Source: Styela clava
Lineage: Eukaryota > Chordata > Ascidiacea > Stolidobranchia > Styelidae
Direction: 5' to 3'
NCBI RefSeq assembly: GCF_964204865.1
Contig: NC_135261.1
Location: forward strand, 11,222,001 to 11,286,000
DNA: 64,000 bases
A program made the position numbers and the translations under genes. Positions 9,201-19,700 of the stretch are shown here, one piece after another. Every line of letters begins with the position of its first letter. Within the stretch, counting starts at the first letter, position 1. The notes beneath the pieces are model-generated. The model was not told the origin of the DNA. It made no database searches and saw only the letters and a list, made by a program, of their open reading frames with translations.

Positions 9201-12048
9201 GCTGTACTGCGGCCTGGCGTGTCTGGAGTCGTTTTCTTCTATTAACTAGAGTGACACCGGGATATCGGGTAGCTTGAATGTGTCTCAAAGTGCTGCTTCT
9301 GTTAGTATTTTATGTTTGACTTCTTTCTCAGTATGATTAAATGTTAGACTCACTGCCTCAAAGGTGACGCTGCTCGATAACCATCTCTGGTTTATCGCGT
9401 TTCCCTTCAATACATTTTTTTATCTTTCTCAATTACGTTTGTCCAATGTGTACTTTTGGTTTGCGGGAAAATAAACTACCTCCTGGCTGACTGTATCCAA
9501 CGCGCCCACTCATTTTCATGTAGACCTACAAACATTGGCGACCAGGACAACCGAACAGCTTGTTACAGGATTTAGAACACTGTGTCGTCATGCTGTATTT
9601 TAGAAGCGGACAATGGAATGACGTTCCATGTCATTATGGGATCAAATTTACCTGCAAAATGGCTCCAGGTAATAAGAAACAAAAGTTCCATTAGTATAAA
9701 TAAACCATTAAATGACATTGTTTGGTATACCAAACTGTCGGATATATGTTCGACTTGGCCCCACAGCATACAACAGGGAAGGCCAGCTTCGAATGTCCTT
9801 CGAATTTAAACAACTAATTCACATTTCTCCACGTTTCCGTATAAGTACATAATCGTAAGTATTTATCGAAAACATACCTCTCTACTTTATACATTCATCA
9901 TTTTTTCATGAAACGTTGTACGTAAGTTTTGGAGATACTTGTTGGCAATAAACTCAGAGTCTTTAATGCTATTTAACAAAACTTTTTATACCTTTAAATA
10001 ATACTATCTATAAAATAAATAATCCAGTGTGAATTTCTTGACAATCTTTAGTCGGCTGCAAAGAATTACCCAAAATTGATCATGCCTCTGTGATTGATCC
10101 AGTAAGATCATATGGAGTTGGACAGTTTGTCCAATATCAGTGCACAGACGGGTATCGAGTGTATGGAACTAATCATGTTGTTTGTCAAGAAAATGGACAG
10201 TTTTCAGAACCACAGTTTACTTGTATTGGTGAGCTTCCTCTACTTATATCCACATATAGCAATGTATTTAATTAAAAAGGTTTACAATGTTACTAAAACG
10301 AACAACTATATTTATTTATATTTTCTTATAATACGAATGCAATAAAATATGCCCACCAATTTTGGATTCCTCGTGAACAAATATTATAATCCAAAATTCG
10401 TCGCGATGGAAAGATAAAATTAAACTTGAATTATGAATATTATTGCGAATAAGACCTTACTCAAAATTAAGAGCAGACATATCTATGGAAAAATGAAGAA
10501 GTCCAAATTTTTTAAGTATAGCAACTAGAAATGGACATAGTATGAACGAAAAGAAGAAAAAAACTATCAAAAACTAAAGAAAATTTTACTTGAGATGACT
10601 TTTTATATTTTCAGATGTCCCACATGATATGTTTTCTCTTTTGTCTCCTTTTTACCAAATATTAAAGATTGATGAAACTACATTAATTTATACCATAGCA
10701 AGAAATCTTAATGATATCCATCCAAGTCTTTCGATCATTCTAGATTAAAATAAATTATTATATTGTTTTTATTCTTTCTTTCAAGTTTCGTGTCCAATGC
10801 CTCCTCCGGTGAAAAATGCGGAAGTTCCTTTATTACAAGAGAGATATTTTATTGGCGATGTTGTCAAATATGCGTGCAAGCCGGGCTACCGAGCAAGAGG
10901 ACATGCCTTTTCACGATGCGAATATGATTTGACTTGGTCTAAACCTCGCCTTGTTTGTGCAGGTAAAAAGCCATTTATATACTTAGGTTCGTTAATGCGA
11001 TTAACTAATGTTTTATATTTGTATTGTGTTTAGGAACATGCCCAGCACCAACCATTGTTAAAAACGCCGTATTAACATCATTTGTGTCCACTAGAAGACA
11101 GATACGCTTTGGACAATATGTTTACTACAGATGCAAAAACGGTTTCGAACTGAGTGGAATACCAAGAATAAAATGTGGGCAGGACGGAGAGTGGGAAAGT
11201 CCTGAATTCGCATGCCACGGTAAGTTCCAAATATTTTATGAATTTATTGTAAAATTTAGAGATTTACTGAAAATAACGAAAAGAGCAAGAAGGACAGAAA
11301 GAAACGTTCTCTGGGCCGAAGCATCACTTCTGAATATGTCAAAGGAAAATTTGATCACATCGCCCTACTAGTCATGAAAGCATAACACGTTATATATACA
11401 TGTTTACAGCTGGTTGTCAAAATCCACCGTCCGTAGAAAACGCTCGCACAACTATACAAAGGCGACTCAACAGAGAACAAATACTTGTTGTGTATGTATG
11501 CTTACGTGGTCATGAACCACGGGGACGCACATTGGTTTATTGCACAAATGGAGAGTGGACAACGCCAAAATTTACATGCAATAAAGGTATGTCATCTTAA
11601 TGGGTTATATTAAGTCACGCAACAATACTGGATTGAACCACATGTGACTCATTAAAATGCGTGTTGTCCAGTCCATGAACTTTAGCTTTGGTTCTAACTG
11701 GAACATTGTATATTATTAGAAAATAAAAGGCGTAATAAAATGACAAATGATGGAATTCATCAAAATACGTGTCGTCTACAGAATTTTCCAAATCAAGTTT
11801 TGTGGCATAAGCATCCGGACGTATGGAATATAAACTTTTAGTGGTATATTAGATAACTATAATTATCAATTGATTCAAGTTCTGCTTGAATTGAACGAAG
11901 AATTTGGCAAATGTTTATCAATATTGTAGCTTCGTCGAGACGAGACTGGAGAAGACCTTCCAGACCACGTCGTCCTATCGTAAAACGAAGTCTTCTGCAA
12001 GGCGATAATCGAACTTGGCTGAACTGGATGCTAAGTCTTATCAACTAA
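115..12048 (+). CDS. Modular secreted C-type lectin / mucin-like / EGF / sushi protein, 5' partial, multi-exon
   Basis: This is the 3' part of a secreted, disulfide-rich mosaic protein; I recognise the modules but no specific orthologue. Exons by frame and splice sites: 115-259 (CTLD third exon), 1149-1301 and 1438-1523 (two CTLD exons lacking a partner), 4499-5437 (mucin-like), 5895-6008, 6185-6307, 6804-6926, 7074-7187 (EGF), 7774-7938, 8671-8753, 9524-9668 (complete CTLD), 10052-10228, 10786-10962, 11034-11219, 11410-11586 (CCP), 11930-12048 (terminal, tentative). The module boundaries are all phase 1, so modules can be added or lost without shifting frame. A role in carbohydrate or pathogen recognition, adhesion or complement-like binding is inferred from the domains. 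The order EGF-CTLD-CCP differs from selectins (CTLD-EGF-CCP), and no transmembrane segment is seen. The signal peptide and any earlier modules lie left of the window. Introns hold two hAT elements and a dispersed repeat. I cannot exclude two adjacent genes split near 260-4498. Confidence 0.75.
640..1010 (+). repeat. Dispersed repeat of unknown class, copy 1
   Basis: The segment shares with 8020-8350 and 45220-45960 an ordered series of blocks: TTGG ACAC near the start, a GTTGTTGTTG tract, GAAAAAATCGC, CTACTG..CCAAT, AGAAGGCTATTAC and, at the end here and at 45910, CATATATTTGAGCAT. The blocks are too diverged to code, and I see no terminal inverted repeat. A decayed SINE/LINE tail or non-coding element is possible. 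Confidence 0.5.
1149..1523 (+). CDS. Orphan first and second exons of a C-type lectin domain (CTLD2); third exon not found
   Basis: Exon 1149-1301 encodes CPSGW, NFNCYQYQ, MAEMHCQQIGGHLASI, the start of a CTLD. Exon 1438-1523 encodes the WIGLNDI and LRWTDD core. Lengths 153 and 86 match the 165 and 83 bp of the complete CTLD at 7774-8753, with the same phases. The required third exon (WxPGQP...WND) is not visible anywhere from 1524 to 4498; two hAT elements (1737-3428, 3437-4016) occupy most of that interval. Joining 1523 directly to the next exon (4499) would be out of frame, so the pair may be skipped (259 to 4499 is in frame) or the gene may be damaged. The exons themselves contain no stop or frameshift, which suggests recent loss or an exon I failed to see. 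Confidence 0.7.
1737..3428. mobile_element. Non-autonomous hAT element (1692 bp) in the lectin gene
   Basis: The ends are perfect 15-bp inverted repeats (CAGTGGTTCTTAAAC), extended by G/C-rich subterminal sequence (GCGCCCCCC). The element is flanked by the direct 8-bp duplication CTCTAGAA at 1729-1736 and 3429-3436. No transposase frame remains inside; short open frames are incidental. It sits where the third exon of CTLD2 is expected. Confidence 0.9.
3437..4016. mobile_element. Second non-autonomous hAT element abutting the first (580 bp)
   Basis: The left end CGAGATGGCGAACC and right end (reverse complement CAGGGATTGCGAACC) are imperfect inverted repeats; ACTGACCCGCGGGTC follows on the left. 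The left flank is CTCTAGAA, which is also the right duplication of the neighbouring element, and the right flank is TTTTAGAA (4017-4024), 6 of 8 matching. A related, more decayed copy lies around 12589-13100. Confidence 0.7.
4499..5437 (+). CDS. Mucin-like Ser/Thr-rich exon of the lectin gene
   Basis: A single exon of 939 bp encodes about 313 residues made almost entirely of Ser, Thr, Pro, Ile and Val, with no cysteine and several possible N-glycosylation sequons (for example NVS, NKT, NTS). This composition is typical of a densely O-glycosylated stalk that holds binding modules apart. The acceptor is the pyrimidine-rich run ending ccgactcag and the donor is cccag/gttatt; it is phase 1 at both ends, so it is insertable or skippable. 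The frame stays open some 60 bp to the left and gives a short hydrophobic stretch, but there is no ATG there and the acceptor explains it better. There is no clear internal repeat unit. Confidence 0.7.
5895..7187 (+). CDS. Four EGF-like modules, one per exon, of the lectin gene
   Basis: Exons 5895-6008 (CPPEACLNGGTC, CDCPPGFAG), 6185-6307 (DEDEC, CFNTFGSYECSC), 6804-6926 (DIDECTEH, DGSYTCYC) and 7074-7187 (DIDHCLSQPC, CLCPDGYTG) each carry the six-cysteine EGF pattern. The middle two are calcium-binding EGFs: they begin D-x-D-E-C and keep the aromatic residue before the fifth cysteine, while the fourth has DIDHC in place of DIDEC. The exons are 114, 123, 123 and 114 bp, all divisible by three and phase 1-1. 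The tandem cbEGFs would form a rigid, calcium-stabilised rod between the mucin-like stalk and the complete lectin domain. Confidence 0.85.
7774..9668 (+). CDS. Complete three-exon C-type lectin domain (CTLD3)
   Basis: Exons 7774-7938, 8671-8753 and 9524-9668 join in frame. The first gives AGWQKFDGYCYQF and WNEAETYC, the second the WIGFNDLDEEAKFVWSD core, the third WRPGQPN, EHCVV, QWNDVPC and FTCK. The invariant WIG.ND, the cysteine framework and the WND motif are all present. The sugar-site triplet is QPN, intermediate between the EPN (mannose-type) and QPD (galactose-type) versions known for C-type lectins, so calcium-dependent sugar binding is likely but the specificity cannot be assigned. 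It follows the EGF modules directly and is followed by CCP modules. The intron at 7939-8670 contains a copy of the dispersed repeat also seen at 640-1000 and 45220-45960. Confidence 0.85.
8020..8350 (+). repeat. Dispersed repeat of unknown class, copy 2
   Basis: Same block order as 640-1010 and 45220-45960: TTGTTGGACACGAGACAG, GTGAAAAAATCGCTTTCTT, CTACTACACCAATGGATTTC, GGCTATTACATTCA, and GTGCTATGGGGTTTG, comparable with GGGCTCTATGGGATATG in copy 1. It lies in the first intron of CTLD3. No coding capacity. Confidence 0.5.
10052..11586 (+). CDS. Four sushi (CCP/SCR) modules, one per exon, of the lectin gene
   Basis: Exons 10052-10228, 10786-10962, 11034-11219 and 11410-11586 are 177, 177, 186 and 177 bp, phase 1-1. 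Each encodes one CCP module starting C-x-x-P or similar (GCKELPKI, SCPMPPPV, TCPAPTIV, GCQNPPSV) with the four cysteines, the Y-x-C near the middle (VQYQC, VKYACKPGY, VYYRCKNGF, VVYVCLRGH) and a terminal W- or F-containing x-F-x-C. This is the module of complement regulators, selectins and many invertebrate lectins, where it mediates protein-protein binding. Short introns of 71-557 bp separate the exons and I see no transposon in them. Confidence 0.88.
11930..12048 (+). CDS. Tentative terminal exon: Arg-rich tail of the lectin gene
   Basis: After a ttgtag acceptor the phase-1 frame stays open for 38 codons plus the joining codon, giving an Arg/Ser-rich tail (SSRRDWRRPSRPRRP) ending TWLNWMLSLIN and a TAA. 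An AATAAA overlaps the stop (12047-12052). Only frame, acceptor and poly(A) signal support it; an alternative is read-through of the last CCP exon, which stops five codons past the donor. No transmembrane helix or GPI-type tail is visible, consistent with a secreted protein. Confidence 0.4.
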
Positions 12049-12052
12049 TAAA
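12047..12052 (+). terminator. Candidate poly(A) signal of the lectin gene
   Basis: AATAAA overlapping the proposed stop codon. Another AATAAA lies near 12152, within TTTAAATAAATAATC. Either could serve; neither is proven. Confidence 0.35.
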
Positions 12053-12310
12053 TGCAATTCAATATTAAATCAAGATCTCACGACACGAATAATTATGTGG
12101 TGAATGTATTAAACGCTTGAATTTATTTGCTTTATTTGTACTGAACCTTTAAATAAATAATCATGCAACGGTGGCCTACATACCGGTATATTGGACTCGC
12201 GAGTATGAATTTGTATTCTCCAGTTCCGGTTAGCGCAAGAATTACAGTTCACGTACCGAATGTAATACCCTGCGCTCCGAGCTGAGAAGATTGCCTTGAC
12301 TCTAGTAGAG

Positions 12311-12525
12311 CAGTGGACGGCAAACTGAGCTCATGAACGATTCTTGGACCCCCGAACGACCTCATTTTAAATGCATAAAATAAAAATTGCTCATCAATTT
12401 ATTAATATCTAAGCACGGATGTATGTAACACGGAGTTTAAGGCAGCATTTATTAGGCGCAACGCGCAACACTACCGTCAATGTGCATATTTGGTCAAGTA
12501 CTACATAAACTTTGCCGTCCACTTC
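12311..12525. mobile_element. Probable small hAT-type MITE
   Basis: CAGTGGACGGCAAACT at the left end faces TTTGCCGTCCACTTC at the right end, an inverted repeat of about 13 bp. No convincing target duplication was found. It lies between the lectin gene and eEF1G. Confidence 0.5.
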
Positions 12526-12588
12526 AGAATAATAGTAGATTAGGAGTACGGTATTTTTCAATTAAGACTATATATATATATATGGTAA

Positions 12589-13110
12589 TGGCGAGCGATT
12601 GACCAGCGGGTAACAAGTGACCCACCTTGTTTTTCAGTTACACGTTAAGTCACAAATTAATGTAAAAAAATGGGCTTTCATTTCAGTGATAAACGCAATT
12701 TCAAACGGGAATGCTTCTAATTTCATCGGATATGTAAAAAAATACACGCTCAGGATTTTCAAAATTTATATAGAATCAAACTAAGCAAGATAATTTTACG
12801 TGATAACTAAAGGTCTGGACCAGACATGGGCCAAGTACGGCCCACGAGCCAACTCCAGTCCGTTGGTTAATTCAATCTGGCCCGCATGATGCTGTGACAA
12901 CCAAACTAAAAACAAATTTTGATGTTTTAGCTAAAATAACTCAAGGAATTTGTTGAAATTGCGATTAAATTCAGTCTTATTAGGAGGCTTAATGTTTTTC
13001 ACCTTTGCTTTGTAACACTATAAATAATGTTCATAAAATGTAACTTTTTACATCACACTTACATTGCCCGCCAGACTAGGTGGGCAAAATTTTTGACCCC
13101 TGGTTCAAAA
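12589..13110. repeat. Decayed copies of hAT-type repeats in the spacer before eEF1G
   Basis: AATGGCGAGCGATTGACC and GGGTAACAAGTGACCCAC resemble the left end of the element at 3437-4016, and TTTTTGACCCCTGG near 13090 resembles its right part. Inside, near 12826, GACATGGGCCAAGTACGG with CCCACGAGCC looks like another hAT end. Ends and duplications cannot be fixed. Confidence 0.35.
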
Positions 13111-13414
13111 ACCTTACCCACCGAAAGAAAGCCAAAACAAAATATTCTACACACACTTCCTCCGAAAATCGTATCCTATAACTTTTACAACTTACACCTC
13201 AATAAACAAATTCAACTCCTGCGTCGTCACGCTTGGACGAATAAAAACAGTGTTCCCATAAATAAACTTTTGAACGAAATATAAGCTCTCATAAGATTCA
13301 TAGAAAATAAATAAATAGGAACAAATAACAGAATGGCCTCCTAGTAACAACAACAATCTTAGATCATTAAAAATTTTCAAGAAATCGAATCAGTAGTTGA
13401 AAAGACAAATGATT

Positions 13415-13470
13415 TTTTCACAGCAACAACAACAACAAAAAAACTCAGAATACTAACAACAACATAATAT
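13415..13470 (+). repeat. (AAC)n low-complexity tract
   Basis: CAGCAACAACAACAAC followed by A-rich sequence and further AACAAC units: a simple trinucleotide microsatellite about 300 bp before the eEF1G start codon. The rest of 13110-13600 is AT-rich and shows no coding feature. Confidence 0.8.
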
Positions 13471-13760
13471 TATTAATAACAAAACGATCTATAGGTTCAG
13501 TTCGTGTTTAATAATAAGTAAATAGTAAAATAATATCAGGTAATTACATTCCAAAATAAAATTAAAATACCTAGTATATCTAAGTGTTTGTCAGGTAGTG
13601 ACATTCGGAGAATAAAATGACGTATACAAAACCGCGTGTCATTTTACTCCTTTTTTGTCCATGGTGGACGTCCGACTTTTGCACGCTGACGGCTCTCGCG
13701 ATTTTGGTTAAAATCTCGAAATTTGGTTGGGTACAGAACTTCTGGATAGTTTATTTTACG

Positions 13761-16700
13761 ATGTCAGGCACACTATATACATTTCCCGACAGTTTCCGGG
13801 CACACAAGATCCTGATTGCTGCTCAATATAGCGGGAAGACAGTTAATGTCTATCCAAACTTTGTTGCTGGAGAAACAGATAAATCGGCGGAATTTCTCAA
13901 GAAGTTTCCGTTTGGGAAGGTAGGACGGTGAAGATCCTTTAATTGTTTTTTTGTCATTGTCTAGCTAACTTAGCGGGTCTATCGATCTTTCCCATATTCT
14001 GATATTGCTGTATTGGGATCATTTCGACTGACTGTTTGACGAGAGAAATACGGTACCGTACGGGTCTCGTGTAGTTTCCTACCTAAGGTACTTCTAGTAT
14101 GCGTAGCATAACAATTTTTTCACGTGTCAATCCTAACCCCCACCTGACCACACCATCCAAAAATTATGTCACAGTGACGTAATAGAGCCTTTCGAATTAT
14201 GCCAACTCTCATCCAAGACGCGCAGACGAGAACCCGAAATCGAATAGCCATTTTTCTCATTTTCTCGTCGCAACGATCCCGATAGGAGAGAGATCGCTGA
14301 CGTTAGTCAGTTCTTTATCGTCGGCGCCGATGCCATTTCGGGCGATCATACGAGTATTTGACAAGCTCTATGACGTGATTGCGACGTCGTAGAGACATAA
14401 TTTTTGGATGGCGTAGTCAGGTGAGGGTTAGGATTGCAATGTCAAAAAATTGTTATGCTACGCCTATGAGAAATACGTTAGGTACGAAACTACACGAGAC
14501 CCAGAAATACATAGCTCAATTTTAGGCGCGCGTCTTGGATGACAGTTCGTATAGTTTGAAGGGCCTTATTACGTCACTGTGACGTAATTTTTGCATGACG
14601 CAGTCAGGTGGGGGTTAGTATTGACATATGCAAAAAGTGTTTTCTACGCCCATCAGAAGTACCGGTAATTGAGGCACGAAACTATACCAGACCCTAAACA
14701 TATTTATTACGGTACATTACTTTATTATTAGAAAGATTTAATATTGTCACCAAATTCAATTCAAGCAAAAACTAACTTAATTCCATTCAAACTTTCTTCA
14801 TACTTAATAACCTACATTCCGACATTTCTAAATTATTATAAATATTTAATATTGTCATTAAATGCAGTTCAAGCGAAAACTAATTCCATTCAAACTTTCT
14901 TAAGTCTCAATAATTATAGTAATTTTTTCATCCTCCGCAACACTTTTCATCATTCTTAACTTAAACCCTTTGAAAAGCATGCACTGATATCTTAACAGGT
15001 TCCAGCATTTGAATGTGGTGATGTGAAGCTATTTGAACCAAACGGAATTGCTCATTATGTTGGAAACGAACAAACCCGAGGTGGAGACAGAGAGGCAGAA
15101 GTAAGAAATTTTGGCATCCTAATTTTTTATATAGATTCAAAATCAAGCTACAATTTTAATATTGGAAAATTCTGCAATATTACTATATCCATTGCCATGC
15201 ATGCACGTTTAGTTCTTTTCTGCAACAACGGCTATGTTACTTATGGATTGAAGTAAACATATTTTTCAACAATTTAAATGAATTGGATTTCAAAATTTGT
15301 TTTCTTAATTTCGTATTCAGGAACATATTTTCAACCTTATTTTAATCATTATTTATACATCTATCTGTCATACAGTAATCAAATGTTACTAAGAGGATGA
15401 AGGTTATTTGCTTATGATAGGATTTTCATATTCACCCTTGGGGAGAGGAAAGTCAATAGGATGGCATAATCACATGACTTGCCTTGGCCTGTCTTCGGTA
15501 ACCAGACCATGTTTGATATGGTATCAGGATAGGATTTACATATCCTGGGGATAGGAAAGTTGATAAGACGGCATTATCAAAGAAGCCGTAATTGACCAAT
15601 GGTTTCATCAACCACCCTACGGCGGCGAGGAGTCCAGCAATCCTCTTGTAAATAACCGTCCTTGCGTGCATAGGATTCGAACCTGCAAACCCACGCAAAG
15701 TAATCCTAGGTGCGATGGCGGGCGTATTTCTAAAGTTTAGCATGATGTGCCACACTGCCGAGCCATCATTAGTTTGTCAGTTATTTGTTTAATTGCACTG
15801 GGTTCGAACCTGCAAACCCATGCAGGGTAATCAGAGGTTCAGCGGCAGACATTTCCCAATGCTGGGAACAATATACCATTCCCCAGCCTTCACTATTCAA
15901 GAACTCAAATAATCGACTTATTCTAGGTACTACAATGGATAGGCTTAGCTGACAATGTTATTCTCCCTGCAGCCTGCACGTGGGTATATCCGACCAAAGG
16001 AATTCTTCAGTTTAACAAACAGGTAATAATAAGAGTTGTATAGTGTTACACCACAAAATAATTTATGCTTAAATGGGATGTGAGAATATTTTAGTTATCA
16101 CTGTTTTTCATTTTTCCATTTATAAAATCAAGACACAGTAACAAATAGGGTGTGTTGATTTTTTCAAATGATTGCTAGAGTTGAAGACTTGTTACTGATG
16201 CCCTATTCTATTCTTAAATAAACAGGAAGTATGGGATGGGTCATATTATGACATTCGGTATCAAATTATTTGATGAGATATACAAAGTTTTTATTTGGGT
16301 AGTTCAGTTTTCTTTTGATGACTTTCAAATAATTTTGGTCTGAAATTCACAGAAAAATTGCTCTTTACAGATGGTTTTAAGTAGGGGTGGGCAAAATCGA
16401 AAAAATTTTCGAATCGAATGATTTGAATATTTTTAACGAATAACGAATATTTTTTCATTGGCCGGTTTTTACGGCGATATCCTGAAGTTGGATCCCGCCC
16501 GTTCTCTGTTTTTTGCGAGGATTTATTTATACAGGTTGCGTTGGTTTTGGTCTTCATTATTTATCAACTTTTGTAAATTTACCGTCCGAATTTTAAGCGT
16601 GCGGTAATATTATCGATACCGAGATGCAGATTTTTATTATGACGATAATTAACTTTCTTATGCTTTTCCATGGTGCCTGTGTTATTTTCGTATTAGAAAG

Positions 16701-19700
16701 ATTAACCTCGCAAAGCGATTGCATCAATCCTGAATGTTGATTCGAAATGTGATTAAATAAATTGACAATAAAGGCATTTTCCAGGTGGTCATAAAACAAG
16801 ATGACGTTAATAAACAGCACTTCTTGAATAATATTTTATTGTACATATGCGACCCAATGCTAAAAACATTTTGCGCTCGAGTGCTTTTGTGCCGAAAAAT
16901 TGGTCAAGACACCTCTTATAACTAATTTTTTCAAGTTTCAACCTTTTTTTTTTAACAAAACAATATCCCGGCAACCATTATAGCTAAAATCGTTTCAGAG
17001 TAATTCACAATTTTAGTTACGAAATTTGCAAATTCACCATTTCACTTAAAGATTTTGACAATGTCACGTGACTGTCACGTCCTAATTTTTTAGTGCAAAA
17101 ATGTTCGAATATAACGAATGTATTCATTTCCGATGATGATAGGCGCAACAATTCGCAAACGAGAGAGTGTGCGTTGTAACATCGAAATTCATGATTGATT
17201 TTACGATCTAGACTCGTTCACGATTTTATCACTCAACCGGACATGCATGACCTGGTAAAATGTTCATCTTTTTGAAAAATTACTTGCTCATCGATGGAAG
17301 GGTTCACTAAAGAGCTCATAGAAAATACATTAAATGAAGTTTGGCTTGTCATTTCTTTCCTGGTTATAGCTTATAAGCGTCATACCATGAATTGTTTCTC
17401 GAAAAGGTAATTTCAACTTTTAATTTTCTATAATCACTTTTATGTCTGGTGCGATACGTGTTTATGCAAAATGGGGAATTGAAACGATACGTTGGGCGCA
17501 AAAAGAAAGCAAATCACACCATAGCGCAACGACAACGATTTCTCAAATTTGTCGCCTTTGTCTGTTAGCGAGCGCTGAATGTGAATTCTCACGCGATTCA
17601 CGATCGATTTGGAGAGGCGCGAGTTCCGTGTCCAAGCAAAGTAGCGCAGGTCATGTGGTTCCAGATATTCGAATATTGATCGATCACCACATATAAAATT
17701 GCATAGCAATGTAATAGACAGAAATTCTGTAAAGATAGTTTTTTTAATTTTAGAATACTGAGAAGGCTAAATCTGATATCAAATCTGCACTCACTGCATT
17801 GAATGGTTTCCTTGCCACACGGACATTTCTTGTTGGTGAGCGTGTTACTCAGGCAGATATAAGTCTTGCTTGCACTCTGTGCATGCTGTATGAAACTGTT
17901 CTGGATCCTGCTTTTCGCAAGCCTTTTGGAAACGTCAATAGGTAGGTCAATTGGTTATTGCATGATAGTCTATTGACACCGCAAACTTATATATGGGCTA
18001 TAAGTTGTATATAAAATGTATTGGTTTAGTATTATTGGTATAACTGAAGATCACATATTAAAAACAATCATTTTAACTATGGTTATTAGCATGGCCCTTT
18101 ATGATTCTAAGTGACGTCAGTGAAAAGTTTTCCACAATGGCAAATTGGAAATTTCACCAGTGTTTTTTTTTGTATTCCCACTATATGTTTTTTTAGACAT
18201 AATCAGTGAATTGAAATTGAAAATATCATGTGAGATTTGTTGTCACTTAAAACAGGACCATCGGCATTCAGTTGAACAATCTCACATAAAACCCTGCGAC
18301 TGAACTGAATCCGTAGTTCGTTTCCAACATTTTTTGATAAATTCTTTGCTTTGTCTAACTTGAAACTCTTTATTCCTCCTTCACAATGAATAAAACTACT
18401 TTATGGTATCCATTTTGGAACAAGTCTCTCTACAGCAGGCTAAAGCAATAAGTACTGTAGCATTTCAGAATGTTCATTAATTTATTAACAGAGAATATAA
18501 TTTTAGGTGGTTTGTAACACTGATAAACCAACCACAATTTAAATCTGTGATTGGACAAGTGACTATGTGTGAAAAAATGGCTGAATTTGACATGAAAAAA
18601 TACAATGAAATTCACGGAAAAGGTATTTTTTAAATTTACGTATATGACTAGTTTGACTATCTTAACCATGTACAGGTGGGGAAAAAGGATTAGAATAAAA
18701 AAATAATCATAAATTTGGAAATAGACAGAAGTAAAAAACTGATCAGTGGTTTATTTAAAAGAATGATGAATAAATAGATATATATCATCATTCCCGTAAC
18801 AATATTTTAATTTCTGAAATTTATCATGTTTGTTATTCAAACCTGATACCTCTCTAAAATTATATCAGTACAAATCACTAATAAGATTGATTATTTTATT
18901 TAGACCTTTATTAATTAATAATCAATTATTAACAAAATGAGGTATTTTCTTTTCTGAAATTTATTTGACTAACATTTATTATGTTGTAGCTGAGAAGGCC
19001 AAAGGAAAGAAAGCTGGTGGAGCTGGAGACAGTAAGTCACCTAAACAAAAATCCAAACAGCCAGATAAGGTAGATGAGCCTCCACCGAAACCGGGTAAGT
19101 TTTTCATGATTGGCCTTCCATTTTAAAAATTGCTTGTCATGGTTTATATCATGGTTAGTCAAAAATTTGATTGTGATAGACGTCTCAGATGGTTGATCGA
19201 ATCGGATTTTGAACAAACTTGGCAACATTCCTAAAAGAAATCTGTCATCAACCTTGCGCTTGTTTAAACGTGAACATTAGGCAGGTCTTTGTGGCAATTC
19301 CATCAAGACAGCCTCCAAGAGCCCTATCAAATGAGAGAATTTTTTACTGCGCAAGCCAGCGAGGACTTTCCCAAGTTGACAACCCCAATAGGAAATCACA
19401 AAACTCTTTTATAAACCGGAAAGAGTTTGTGCTACTCCCTATGACAGCTACTGTTCAAATTTTCTGACACAACTTCATCAAGACGCTCATCGAGTATGCT
19501 AGGACAGCCTTGATTGTAGACTATGATTTGTGGTTACTAGCATTCATTGGCCAGCAATAAGAGGGACCTTAGAGTAAAAAGCCTTTAGACCAGGGGTCTC
19601 TAACTCGCGGGCCAATTGCGGCCCTTGGGACGATAGTTTGCGGCCCCCGCCTTGGTATGAAAGTTTAATGTTAGTGCGGCCCGTAAGTCACTCAGCTCAG

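Noticed and set aside
13415..13470. CRISPR-like or satellite array
   Set aside because: It is a simple AAC microsatellite; no regularly spaced longer repeat with unique spacers exists anywhere in the window.
13617..13760. N-terminal extension of eEF1G to an upstream ATG
   Set aside because: The frame is open, but the extra residues are unlike any eEF1G, and MSGTLYT at 13761 matches the family start.
15660..15700. tRNA gene
   Set aside because: An inverted B box is present, but the acceptor stem and other arms do not pair and the same sequence recurs with a common body, so it is a SINE head.
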